The notes under the pieces were generated by a model that was given only the letters and a program-made list of their open reading frames with translations, was not told where the DNA came from and searched no databases. Below, in pieces: positions 24,203 to 38,100 of a DNA stretch of 64,000 nt. Source of the DNA: Lingula anatina (Eukaryota; Brachiopoda; Lingulata; Lingulida; Lingulidae); NCBI RefSeq assembly GCF_001039355.2, contig NW_019774480.1:1-64000 (forward strand), given 5' to 3'. The stretch's first letter is position 1; every line of letters begins with the position of its first letter. The position numbers and the translations under genes were made by a program.

Positions 24203-27200
24203 GGCAGTTATGGCAGTTAAAATGGCAACGTGAATTTAATAATGTCGGATATTGACAAAAATATGTTCTTTTGCACAATATGTGCCATTAATATCTATAA
24301 GAGAAACTTGAAAGTTGTCTTGTGAATTGTGATTCAAATGGCCAAAGTGCAGATATAAGAAGGGCTCCTTAAAAGAGGCCGGGAATGGCACTGGTGACCT
24401 GAACTGTGTCTATACCTAGCACATAAACAGGTCTCGTATACTTTTGTAATTGGCAGACAAGGTGTAATAAAATGAACAATTCACCTAAATTTCCATTTGG
24501 ACTGGCGTGTACCTTATAAAGGACATAGACTATACATTGTATTATTTGACTTCTTTTTTTCCGTGAAGCAACTCTAGTCACTGATGACCTTGACCGTATG
24601 TACAATGTACATGTATGCCCAGCACTTACACAGTAAAAGAGACCTTGTGTTGCATGATGAATTGAATGGCAGATAAATGGTAACAACATGAGTTGTTATA
24701 TACACTTATATTTACATTTAGATGGCATGCACCTTTTAAAGGCCAAAAAAATATATAAAATGGCCAAATAGGTCCCTATATCCGTGAAAATAGCTTTTCC
24801 CAGCTTGTAATGAGCTATGAATGATCAAATCCACAAGTAATAATCACTGCAGTAATACAGCAGATAACTCACTGCATTATGGCAATCATACGGAATGTCT
24901 CTAATATGACAGTAACGCATCACAGTCAAATCAACTTCACTGGAATAATTTGTACTGTTCTTTTGGCAAAGAAAAGGAATCGATGCGAAGGACGTTAATG
25001 TAACAAACACAGCCGTTTGGATAATGTCCAGCATTAAGGACACAGTCTTTTTTAACACCGTCCTCAATCCAAATTGAACAGTTAGCGTCTTGCGACATTA
25101 ACGGTCCATATCACCAACAAGGTAAGCAGGAAACCCCGGTGAAAGCTATCAGGACACCCAGCGGAATTAGTCTGAAGAATAGAGTCACACGACACGAAGA
25201 CCAACGCCACCTGTCGGGCCCCTTCCAGCGTCTTTCAGTCTGGAAAGAGATACCGAGATTGGTTACTTTGTTTGCAGCCAAGCAGCCACGAGGCACACGC
25301 AACAATAGAATATACTAGCAAAGAAAGCAGACGATAGCTAAAATATAGCAGACGATAGCAACTGTTGGAGGGCATCACGCAGACTGAGCAGCAAGCGGCG
25401 GGAAATATTCAGACTTTAAAGCGACTTTGCTTCCCATGCCGGATAGAGCTAAAGATAAAAGCCTAGAGAGACGTGGCTTTAGAAATTCAAATCGGAAACA
25501 TTCCAGTTGCATTTCCTACCAGATAAGCTCATTGAAAGGGAAAAGCAGATCGTAATGTCTAAGAAACATGCACCACACTTCATTAACTAACCAAAGTAAT
25601 ACAATATAAAGCTATGATGCGTATCTAAGGGACATTTTGCTTAAAAGTTAGATCTGCTATGATAGATATAAAGAGTGGAACAAACGTGATACCTAATTAC
25701 CATGCCTTGTCAAACTATATTTACTTGTAGACAGACTAATGGTGAACACACAGGAATTCATACTAATAGCCAGACGTACTTGGTGAGAAAAAATGTAAAA
25801 AGTCGTGGGGCCATGGATGGAGGGGGTCAGTTGTGTAGTATGTAGAGGTAGCATAAAAAAGTATAAAACTCACTGGCGCTAATATAATATCATTTTTATA
25901 TTGGACGTCTTTTACATGGTACTATATGTTCATGCAGAGTAAATGGTAAGTCGTTTTTGTGAAAGGTTTCAAACAAGGAGGTGCATGTACATCTGTTTAT
26001 AAAACCATTGCTATTTATTAGTTGAAAATGCTTCATGCTGTTTTTAATTGAGCTTTCTGTTGCATTTTAAGACTTCTGGCATTCCATCTTCGGTTTGGCT
26101 AGCATCGCCATGCTTATATGTTGTTATAGTATCGCGTAATAAAAACCCAATGCACATTATGCATATGCCATCTAATAGAGCTTTGATCCAAACAGATACA
26201 CACATGTACTGTACTGAACAGAAAGACATGGCTTTCAAATCATTGAAATGCACAAATTAATTTTAAAAAATAATAGATAATTCTGACCAACATTGTGTCT
26301 TCAAATCTGAGTATGTTAACATTTTGATCACAAGCAAATGACAAAAAACAGAAGATTGTATGGATCACTAAACTGATTTCGTAAAAATTTAACCAGAAAT
26401 TGGCCTAGAGTGAGAGCTGAAGCATGTAAGACAATGCACGGCGGAGCGTGAAAAGGCGAGAAAATACGAGAATACTTACTGCATCCGGCTTCCGGACTTT
26501 CGTCCCAGCCGTCCACGCATTCCGGACTCCCGTTACATTTGTACAGAGACGGCCAGCACAAACCGTCATTGGGGCAGGAAAACTCGTTAGGTTCACAGAC
26601 TGTAAGTAAAGAACACTGACTTAGTCATGATGAAAGACATGAGGACAATATCTGTGAACGACAACTTTTCGTGTTGAAATGATATGATCAACAAGAACAA
26701 CAGCAGAAAAGGACAACCTAGACAAAATATGACATTTATTAAACACACAGAGCATAAAATATGTTTTTAAAAAATTCAAAGAAAAATATGAAGATGAAGA
26801 AATTTAGAAGGAAAAAAGACAGAAAAAAAGGGAGAGAAGTCATGCTAAGAGAAAATAAAGCAAACCACATGGTCTACAATGTAGTATTGGGGAGAGGAGT
26901 AAAAGGGACATTTTAAGCAGAAAAAATGTTAAGAAAATTTAAGAAAATGGGGACAAGATAGAACTCCACTCACCGCAGCCTAGCTCGTCGCTGTAGTCGT
27001 CGCAGTCATGGAGAATGTCACAGCGTCGGTCAAGGTCAAGACACTGCAACTGACCTGACACTGGACACTGGAACTGACTGGGACCACAGTTGGGGGCTGA
27101 AAGAAAAAAAAATAAAAAATCAAATTAGTTTCCACTATTCTGATGGAAAGTGATCTTGGAGTAAAGCTACTCATTATGATGAAATTATACACTGTTCCCT

Positions 27201-29025
27201 GACTTCAACGTGAGTGATGAAGTCCTAACTGTTGGGACGAAAGCTATTCCAGATACGCTTTTACTTAGTATAGAGATTGGACTGTTAATGATTTCATCAT
27301 AAGAAGATCGTTTCCAAATGTTTTGACCAGTTTAATTTTTGGCTGTGTTGTGATGACTACCCAGGGTGTTATCCAGGCTTATAAGTTTCCAATCTCCCTG
27401 GGTACCGGTATTTCGATACAGTTAAGCGTAATGCACGTTGTGTAAAAGGCCTAAATTGAGAAATCGATCCCTCAAGCGTATGCTGTATGATTTAACTGTA
27501 TCAACAAAATTAACACTTGCACATTCGACTTATATGCAAGCATACTTACATATATACGGATGCATCCAGTCGACGAAATCGGCCACCTTGGTGAATATCC
27601 CGGGGTTCCTGGGGACGTCACAGCCTTGAGCTACAAAACTAGTGACACCGATCAACTTCCATCTGTCAAACTCGTCTCTGCATACCAAGGGTCCTCCGCT
27701 GTCTTTCTGTGTACGAAATCAATCAATAAATGAATAAATAAAAACGAGTCTCATCGCATTATCAAACCAGCAAAAGAAGGCTCAATACATAATATGCAGT
27801 AAGGATTCATTATGAATATAGATTTCAAAATAAATAAAAAATATATATATATTTTTTGAAAAAATGTCCTATGGTGACTAAGAAATTTCAGATGGATGAT
27901 AAACTTTCCATTCTTAATAATGTGTTTTCTCACATCACACATTTTTGTGCATTTGGCATTTCAGTTTATTTTTCTTTGTCTAATATAAAATTATGACCTG
28001 ACTGTAAAACAAGGGCATACCTGACAAACGGATATGTATCCGGAGTAGTATCCGGCACAGACCATGGAATCTCGGATAATCCCGTTGTGTCCACTGCTAC
28101 TATTACACACAGCGGGCGTCCACACCTTCATCTTCGCCTCTTGCAAGACCACTGGCTCCGTCTGCAGGTCACTATCAGTAAAACCCCAGCCGGTCGTGTA
28201 GCACCGTGACGTCACGGGATACGTAGCCCCGCTCTCGCGAGATTTGGGCAGACATATTGGCTGGATGTACGCTGTGTAGTTGACAGGTTCGAATAACTGC
28301 AGCAGAGCGATGTCGTTTCCTTTGTAAGGGTTCCTGGTGTCGTAGTCGGGGTGGATGACCGCTGTCCTCACCCTCATTTGAACTTTGGACGATGACTGTT
28401 CCCCAGGCCGCGTGGTGCCCAGGACAATTTTCAGACGATACAAGTTGCTTGCGAAATCCCTTAATAAAGAAAAGAAAAGCGGTTAACGGAGCGCACACAC
28501 ACTCTTTTATTAGTTATTGACTTCGAACTTAAGTGAATAGCAAATAAATAGAAATATAAAGAAGAAGGTCGATTTCAAACAGTATGCATTCTAAGGCATG
28601 TTTGAATCGGCATTTTAATTCTGGATGTTTTGGTGTGTACAACTATAAACTTAGAGAGGTCTCATTCATACACGTTTTCAGAAATCTCCCTCTCTTAGCA
28701 TAACCGAACATTGAATCCTTTTTTACCATGCTTTACCAGTGGTCATTTTATTCTTACCAGACACAATGTGCCGCCGTGACCACCCACTGCCTGTTGATGA
28801 GCGTGGCCCCACACTTATGCACGTCATTGGCCAGCAAGGACACCATCCACGGCCACCGTCCGTCCGGGGCATCGTCCCCGTGGATGATCATCGGGGCCAG
28901 CTGACCGATGGTGGGACGTCCGCAGGCTGAAAGCGTATGATTTATGGTGTCAATGGGAGGGTGTGTCTCCGTGCAGTAGGCGGAGACCTGAGGGAAGTTA
29001 CCCGTGATGGGTGTGACCCCCTTCA

Positions 29026-29085
<60 letters not shown>

Positions 29086-31370
29086 ACACACACACACAAA
29101 TAAACACACACAACTTCGGAATAACATGTATCCTATTTCACAGATAAATTGTTTATTAAGATTTTTCGATTACGTACTAACTTTCAATATTTTTGTTATA
29201 AGATGTTTATTGTAGGCCTATATGCCAAGAGACGCAAATTATAAGAACTTACTCTTTGGCTTGCATACAGCTCCTACCACGCGGTTATTGGAACATTGAG
29301 AGCTGAAAATAAGAAAATGTTTGTCAACCCTGACATCTCACAACAAGAAAAAATCCTGACATCTCACAACAAGAAAAAAATGTCTGCATCATACGTAATA
29401 CAAGGCCACTGTAAAAAGCGTCGATATTTTTCAAAGATCAAACGCTAGATGGCTACCTTTTACCCCCTCGACATCATCATCATCACCTCTTCAAAAACAA
29501 AGAAAATAATTCCTTGGAGCACACAGGATGGAAAAGAAGGATTATGATGGTACAGAACACTTTTTTGGGCATGTCCCCAAAGAAAAATAACCCGTATATG
29601 AAAACTGCATTAAAAGTAGCTGCTTACATTTTCAAACATCAGCAGTGCAAAGATCAACCATTACAAAATAACTGAAAACTATCAACATCACGTATTTTAC
29701 AGAGATTGCTTTGTGATTAACAAATGACAGAGGAAAGGCATATATAAAAAAACTATATAAAAAAGCTCGTCTTCTACACTAAGCCACCTATGGCCCAAAC
29801 AGATGTTCTGTGGTTACCTCATGGAGAGAGCTCCAAGAAGAGATCCCGTGACTCGTCCAACGCTGAGGTATGACGCAGAATTCACAGTGGGACGCTGATC
29901 CTGCTCCAAATCACTTTAAAAGTGAAAACAAATATTCAGTAGATGAAAAAGTGGAATGTGGTATTATAAATGTATTGTAATCTTGGATTGCATAGAATCG
30001 TATTGTAGGCTATTGTATTACTGTTGTGTATTTTCATGTGTTTTGTTATGGAGATATTTAAAGATATGATATGATACGATAAAGGATAGGCCCTACCATT
30101 TTTACCCTTAAATATTAATTGTGTTTATCGTACTCTAGCTGCAAATGTCTAAAACAGCAGATAAATCATCCAAGCAAACTTAGAAAGGAAAAAAAATCAA
30201 ATAAAACCATTTTCAAATATATCTGTGCCCACTTACTGTACATGTCCCGCTGTAATTTTGACGAACGTAAAATAAAGCTGACAAAGACGTGGACAACGGA
30301 TATTCGAAAGACGCTTTCAGACCTCCTAAGATGAGAGACAGTTACTGTTGATAAAATATTGCCATAAAGTTTAGGACACTCACCCCTCGCCAAGCATGTC
30401 ACACAGGTCACTGGTCAGTTGACTTGTCCAGCCTGATGCACATATAGGGTACCAATCGCCGTCACGGTACACCTCAATGACGTTGTTGGCGGACGCTCGG
30501 CGCACTGTAAAGACATCAATATAAACTTTATTCGTAGTTTCCTTGTGAAATTATGGACAGCCTGATCACTGTAGTATTTTTTTTTCTGATAATTAAGCTG
30601 GTTTAGAAAAATGTGGCACAGATAACAGACTTGAGATTTGACGGAAACTTGTAAACAATATGTTATAAACTAAATGAAGTAGTTTCAACTTCTAATTTGA
30701 AGAAAAAAAATTTAAAAAAATTCTTATTCCCTTTGATGTCCATGTTCAACCTACTACATGTGCAAACTAGTGTTTTCTCAAACACATCGACATTACATAA
30801 GTATGCAAATCATAACTTCGTTCGCGGCTTGAATCCTTATGATATATCATTTTAAACATTTCGCATCCTGTGTATGCTTACTTGGAATTAAATATGTAGG
30901 TAAAACCCTACACGAACCATTGACTACAGTTATGTGTGCATATTTTGAACTATATTTCTTCCTGCATTAGATACCGCCATGCCCAGGCATTGACCATAAA
31001 CGAATCTAAGGCCCCATTCAGAATAGGGGACTAACTAGTCCGAGGGTCAAGTATGGCGACACACTACAAAGCTTGCCGTCTATTCCTCTAATAGACACTT
31101 ATATCCCGTGGCGATGTTATAGTTAGTTCCCTATTGTGAATGAGGCCCAAGGCTCAGAAGAAGATGTCGGCATTAGGTACAATTGAGATAAGCTTTTATT
31201 TGAGGAGAGATTATCGCATTTAAGGTCTGACTTGGGAGAGATAATTACCTTTGCAGATGCGTGCGAGTTATCTTTCATATCACATCGATATCACATAATT
31301 ATGCAAATTATGCTTATTGCGTCACCTTTACATCAGCCGCGACAATATCCATAGCTGGAAGGACATATCA

Positions 31371-31407
<37 letters not shown>

Positions 31408-31720
31408 CCGGCTTGTGGAGCACAAGGTCGTCCAGAGATCTGAAGGTCGCTGGTTCAATCCCGGCTCGCGGCAATTTTTTTCAATATATTTATTTTATTT
31501 TGTTTTATTTTTTTCTGAATAATGTCACATCTTTCTTATGGTATACTTTATACATTTAATTCCAGTTTAATGTCTAATTCATTGGTAACAATTAGTTATG
31601 ATTCGGGCATTTTCAAATGCGCGCAAATTACCAATTTATCTCCAACCAATAAGCCAATTATTTCTAATTATATCACCTTATATCAGCGGCGAAACTATCC
31701 AATGTCGCAACCACATGAAA

Positions 31721-31757
<37 letters not shown>

Positions 31758-32069
31758 CCCGCTTGTGGAGCATAGACATCTGAAGGTCGCTGGTTCAATC
31801 CCGGCTCGCGGCAATTTTTTTTAAATTTATCTATTTTATTTTGTTTTATTTTATTTTTTCTGAAGATTGCCACGTTCTTTTTTTCTTAATGTATCCTTTG
31901 TCAATTTACTTCTAATTATATGTCTAAGTCATTGGTAACAATTAGGTATGACTCGGGCGTTTTCAAATACGCACAAATTACCAATTTATCTGACATCAGT
32001 AAGCCAATTATCCCTAATTATATCACTTTATATCACCGGAGAAACTATCCACCTTTAAAGGGTATGAGA

Positions 32070-32106
<37 letters not shown>

Positions 32107-35100
32107 CCGGCTTGTGAAGCACAAGGTCGTCCAGAGATCTGAAGGTCGCTGGTTCAATCCCGGCTCGCGGCACAGTTTTTCCTTTTAAAGTTCAAACTAA
32201 AAGTTTAGTCATCTTGCGTTTGTTTCATTTCGGGACATATATGTTTTACATTGGTTATTTACAAAACACGGGCCAAATGATTACCCTTCAAAGTAGACTC
32301 GAAAACCTTAATTAGTACAAACCACCATCTGGCGGAATAATTAAAAGATAATGGTTTGAATAGCGAGGAAGACACATACCACAACGCTGCTCATCCGCTC
32401 CCCCGGGGCACTGGCTCGTACCGTCACATCTCTGGGAGGCAGGGATACAACTCTTGTCTCCACACTCGAACTCCGACGTGGAACAGCGCGCTAGAAAATT
32501 CATATTGTACATCGTCAGAATTGAATTATTTTATGAAAGTCAGCTCGTACAGATTACTTCTGCAAATCCATCATATCATCATTTCCAATATTTTGTTTAT
32601 ATTTTATAAACATATATTCGTATTGTTGTAGCCTAACAAGGAAATAACATTAAGGCATAGGCTGTAATATAATGTTAAAGCTGGCAAGCGGAAAATATTT
32701 GCCACATGTATCCATATTCCCTAGTCTTTCTTATCCATTTCAGTAAAGCCGACTACATGATGGGACTTACGACAGTTTTCCTCGTCCCAGCCGTTATTAC
32801 AGTCCCTGTAGCTGTCACATAGCCAGTCTTTCATGATACACTTGGCTTCTCCCGGGCACTTGACCCTGTTCACTGGACACTCTGGAATGAGAGGGGAAGT
32901 ATATCGGTCATAACGAGGATATAGTTCTCCTGGTAATTTCCTTAGCCTGAGGTCTGTATAGTTTGTCTTTTGAATCTTATTTTTTCTCACATTTTCCAAA
33001 CTGAGTCCATTATTATGTCTTCTATAACGTCCGGAAATTAGTCGTATTTTTTATGTTTTGCGAGTACGTGAGATATTAATTCATATACAACAATTTGCAT
33101 GAATATAAATAGTTGTCTTTCAGATCCGTAACTTGTATACCTTGGATTAGCTTTTTGTAAGTTAATTTTAATGTCAAAGTTTCAAAATGATGAGGCTGTT
33201 TCTGGTCGCTTACAGTATATACCACAACAATGATCTAAAAGCACATATTTGAAGTTAAAAAAAATGTAAATTAAAAAAAACTTGGGCAGCCTAAATGTAT
33301 TCTAATCGTTGACTGAACCTACCACAATTCATTTCGTCACTTCCGTCCAAACACTGAGAGAAGTTATCGCAGCGCTGATAGGACGGAATACACTGCTTGT
33401 TGTTACAGGCAAACTCAAACTCCGTGCATGCTGCAAAAATGAAAAGCAATACCACGTCCAGAATCATTCAAAGCAGGGGCAAGCAAATAATTATACGACA
33501 CGCCACTTACAACAAAGTTTGCCACAACAAACGTGCGGTTAAAAGAACCCAGTTTAAAAAACCAAAAATACTTGAACGCCATAATCAAATTATATATCAG
33601 CTTGTGAAATGTAAGCAAATTAAGTGTACTTTAAGTTATTACAACAAGAGATTAAATCATACCCTGTTAGTATAGTGCTGCGTAGCGAGAGTCAATGTTA
33701 TTCCAACTCTTCAAAAACATTGCACGCCTCTGGCAACAACAGCAACAGCATATGTTACACGCGATTCATATATGTGCTTTGTAACTGACGTGCGAGCCAA
33801 GCACGCACAAACACGAATTGAAAATTATTTCACTCTGCATTCCTCGAGTAAAATGGTCCATTTCTTTAATAAACGAAAATAAGTCCTGAAAAAATAAGAC
33901 GTGATTAATTTACTCGTCTCTTTTACTTACCTTCGTAAACACAGTCGGTCGTTTTCAGTGTGACGTCATCAATAGCGATATCCCCCTGGTCTTCCAGGCC
34001 ACGCCCCTTCGTTTGAACTTTGAAACCTATCTGTGTGGTACCACGTGGTGCCTGAGCCTGACCCCTAATCCAATCATTTCTTCGCTCACCTTGAGCTATG
34101 AATATTGTACTCTCTGATCCTGATACCTGCTTCGAGAGTACGGTGAGTCTCCCAATGTCAAGGCCGTACATATGGTAGTAGAATTCCACGCAGTGTGACG
34201 TTGCATTGTTAATTATACTCGGCGACCACAGGGTGGATGTGGTCGGGAGAATACTGCGAGAGTTCTCCACATACATGTATGCTCCTGAGGTGAACAAATG
34301 GTATTACAATTAAGTTTAGAATAATTGATTTTCTGGACTTTCAACTGATGAACAAAAAATTAAGATGTGTTGGCTATTAAATACATCTCATGTCGCACAA
34401 CTCATTCTATATCTAAGAGATATGAAAGTTTTTGAATACAAAGCAAAAAAAAAAATAATAATAATAAATAACACACTCAAGTCCTTGCCATCTAAACAAT
34501 CCCCTTAAAGCCGACGTCATATCTAATAAAAAGATGACGTCATATTCAGCTTAAGGTGACGTCATATTACACCTACCTTCTGATGTCCTAAAGGTGTGGT
34601 CAGCTGCGGGGCCGGTCCCAGCTGTAAACGTTTGCCCTTTGAACCGGCGCCATGGCAGACGCTGGTTTGGGGCATTTTGGTAACCGCAGGCATTGTCCGA
34701 CTCAAAGGTGCACGTGACACTTTTACCTACAATGTTAATAGAAAAAAAATTAGGCGTTAGGAAAATCCTTTGATTCTCTAAAATTGTGACATTGATTTTT
34801 CAGTAACTTCGAGGTTATTTGAAATGACCGAGAGAAAAGAAATATTATTATGAATTCTGCACATGATGTGAAACGTTAACAGGCACATTCTAATCACTTG
34901 AACATAGCTATATAAACAACCAAATGCTATGTACTGGAGAGAAAACTGTCTTGCTGAATAAGAACAAAAGTACATCCTTTATCAACTTACCAATTTGGCA
35001 CACAAGTTCCGACTCATCAAAGCCGTCCGAGCAGTCCAGTCTTCCATTGCAGAGTAAGTCTCTGTTGATGCAAGTCCCGTTTAGACAGGCGATTTGGTCC

Positions 35101-38100
35101 GTTAGGAAACACGGCACTGGAACACACAGCGACGGGACTTAAATATCTTAACAAGTTAGCTGAAAAACTAGTGTAAACTTTATGTAACTAGTGTAAACCC
35201 TATGTACAAGTGATTAATGACATGTCATTACACATAATTCACTACTTTATATTTCCCTTTATTCATTTGTTTGATGCAATGAAAGTGTTCTGAGGTATAA
35301 ATGGCTACTTGAAATTATTCTCGTTCACCAAAAACAGTCGTTTATACTTTGAATGCATTGTGTGACTTTGGAAAAGGCAGCAGTGTTGGAAATGTCAAAT
35401 TCTTCTTTCAAGGTGTCGTTTAGTTTTTATCACATACTTCCCGAAGATACTTTACTGTGCTGCGTGCATGCAAGCAGCAGTGGAAAAAAGGGAAACAAAC
35501 TATCAGGCTGCGCATGCAGATATGTAGCTCACTAAACATAACACGTAGGCACACAAACTAATAAACAAACAAACAAATAAACGAACAAACAAACAAACAA
35601 ACAAACAAACACGACGGGTACAGTTTAAATGAGGCTCAAGTCTGCTTTAGGATGACAAAAGTACAAAAACAAAACAAAAATGAGCTGCAGTGGTCTTCCC
35701 AATTCTTTTCTTCTGCAAATTGAAAGCAGAAAGTGCTAATTTTGCATGCAAATATAAAGATACACATAGTAATAAAATGATCTGCTAAAATCTATTCGGC
35801 ATGAACACGTTTACAGCGTAACGTGATGGCTCAAACACAAGACATGCTTGGGTGATAGAGAGGGTTTCAAAACACACCGTGCGGTCACCTGACCACAGTA
35901 CCTCTAGACGGCATCGTCCACAGGACTGTCGTTATATTCAGGGCAGGTTGTGTTGTTGTCATCTTTGACTGAGTTGTCGTGATAGAGTCACTTTCTGCTA
36001 TGCACATTAGGTAATGAGATAATGAACGTATAGAATCACCAACCAGCATATGTATTGCCTTTGATATCTATTTTCTACAAAATGTATATAAATAAAACAT
36101 TTTGCCTTTCCAACTTTGTCAAAGTAAATGGTCCGTCTTTCTTTACTTTTGCCATTATGTCTCAAACAAGTAAGACAGGACCTACCTTGTATAAGTACGT
36201 CGGGCTGTATGTCAATCTTGAGGGTCTTGTCTCCCCTGGCTTTGGTTATACCGGTCTCCATGTCCTTCTCAACGACTCTTGGAGTAAGGGGTTCCTTTGC
36301 ATCGGGTGACACGAGATATATCACCTTGAAATCTACTTTAATGCTACCATTTCTGGAAGGTACATTGTACAATACAACCATTTGTTTAATCTCACTGTGC
36401 CAAAATTAAAAGGGGTAATGAGACTCGAAATAATGCACCTCCATCGAACTACAGGTAGGTACAAACCATTTGACAAGGTTAAGTATACTGTCCAACTCAC
36501 TTTTTTTTTATTTTGAAATAAAAATTTAGAAAACGCTATTTACTTGTTTTTTACCCTTTAAACATTCATACTGCGTCAATGTGATTAATCATTTGTGTAG
36601 AAAAACTGAAGGATTAGCAACTGAATACCCACCGGAATCCTGATATTTCTATAGAGTTATATTGAGAACCATATGTTCCATCTTTGAGAATAACACTCAT
36701 CTGAAATATTAAAATTTATGATATTCAATAGTAAATTGCTTAAACAAACTGAGCTATAATTCACTGGTTATTCGATATGTTCCTTGACGAAACGCTTGAA
36801 AACTTAAAACGTCCAGAAACCAAACCAGCATTTCAAGCTTGAAACATTTACTTCACCTCTAGTAACATTATACCAAAAACGAAAAGGAACAACATAACGG
36901 CCGATAGTGATACTACTCACCTGTTCTTTAAATGCAGCTGATAAGTTTTGATATCTTTGGGAGTTAGGATTACTGAGATCGGGGTTCCATGTTCCCTCTA
37001 TCGTCGCCTCGACACTGTACTGGACTGGAATCACAAATCATGTTTAAATAAGACAAGGTGCGTTATGATTTTATATGGCATAATTAATTAATTAATTAAT
37101 TAATTAATTAATATAATTAATTATATTTTTCATCGAAATGTTGACAATGTTTGGTTAAACATCAAGACATACCATGTCCATAAACTATAATTTCTATAAA
37201 CAGCTAAATACATACAGACTTAAAACTTTTTGAATTGGGATGAATTTTTTTAGCTGATACTGCACGTGCGTTTGAGCTTACCCAGACCAGCTGGCCCATT
37301 TGTGGGAGTGGGCGTTGGCATCGGCGTTGTTAACGTCTCTTCTGGTTTGTACCCTTAACGAAAAAACAATTTTTTTTCAAAAACTGTCCTATTTCTTAGT
37401 GCAGTTTAATGTCTGATCATATTGTGAATGTTTTGTTTTTTATGTTGTTTGAAAGTTGTGAGGTTGTAACTGAAAGCTCTCTCTCGTGTATAGGACTACT
37501 GAAATACTGATTGCTTATAATTGAATTTTTTCTTGTTCAACTGCAAAGAAAAAAAAAATATCACAACATTCTCCAATAACAAGCCTATATGGCAGGGATT
37601 CCAGCTTAGACCTCACATACATGTATCATACAGTGAGAATTGTCGAGTACAACTGGGACAAAAATTACACACTCAAGTGAGACAACAGTTCCAACTTACA
37701 TATTCCAAAGTAAAGTCCTAGCGCAATCCCAACAGCAATGAGAAACGCAATCGCAACAACCACAATGATAATGACCCTTTTCTTGGCGGCGCGTTTCTGG
37801 TCCTCGCCATCGACCTTGGACGACTCCACTGCTTCAATATACGACTTTCTACTTTCGTATTTCGGCTCCCGTCGGATACGCCCTATACCTATGTCTGGCT
37901 CATCGGTGTACGCATTCTCTGTACGCAGAATCGTATTCTCTGGGTGGGGTTTTCCGCCAGGGGCGATCTCGTAGGAGCTGTTGCGATACGCCGGATTGTC
38001 GTAGGCACCGACGTCGACGTTGTTTGGACGTACAGTGGGTTTCACAACGGCAAGATTATCATAGGCCCTAACTGGGTGTTTATAATGTTCTTCATTATCC

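Noticed and set aside
24825-25067. - strand 80-codon frame with a hydrophobic start inside a protease-gene intron
   Set aside because: No recognisable family, no convincing splice partner or promoter; composition is typical of AT-rich intron.
18799-32172. tRNA-derived SINE as the explanation for the six tRNA copies
   Set aside because: Mature parts are identical and intact with terminators, there is no poly(A) tail or target-site duplication around each copy, and the copies are in tandem. A tandem tRNA-gene cluster fits better, though the SINE idea is not fully excluded without a genome search.
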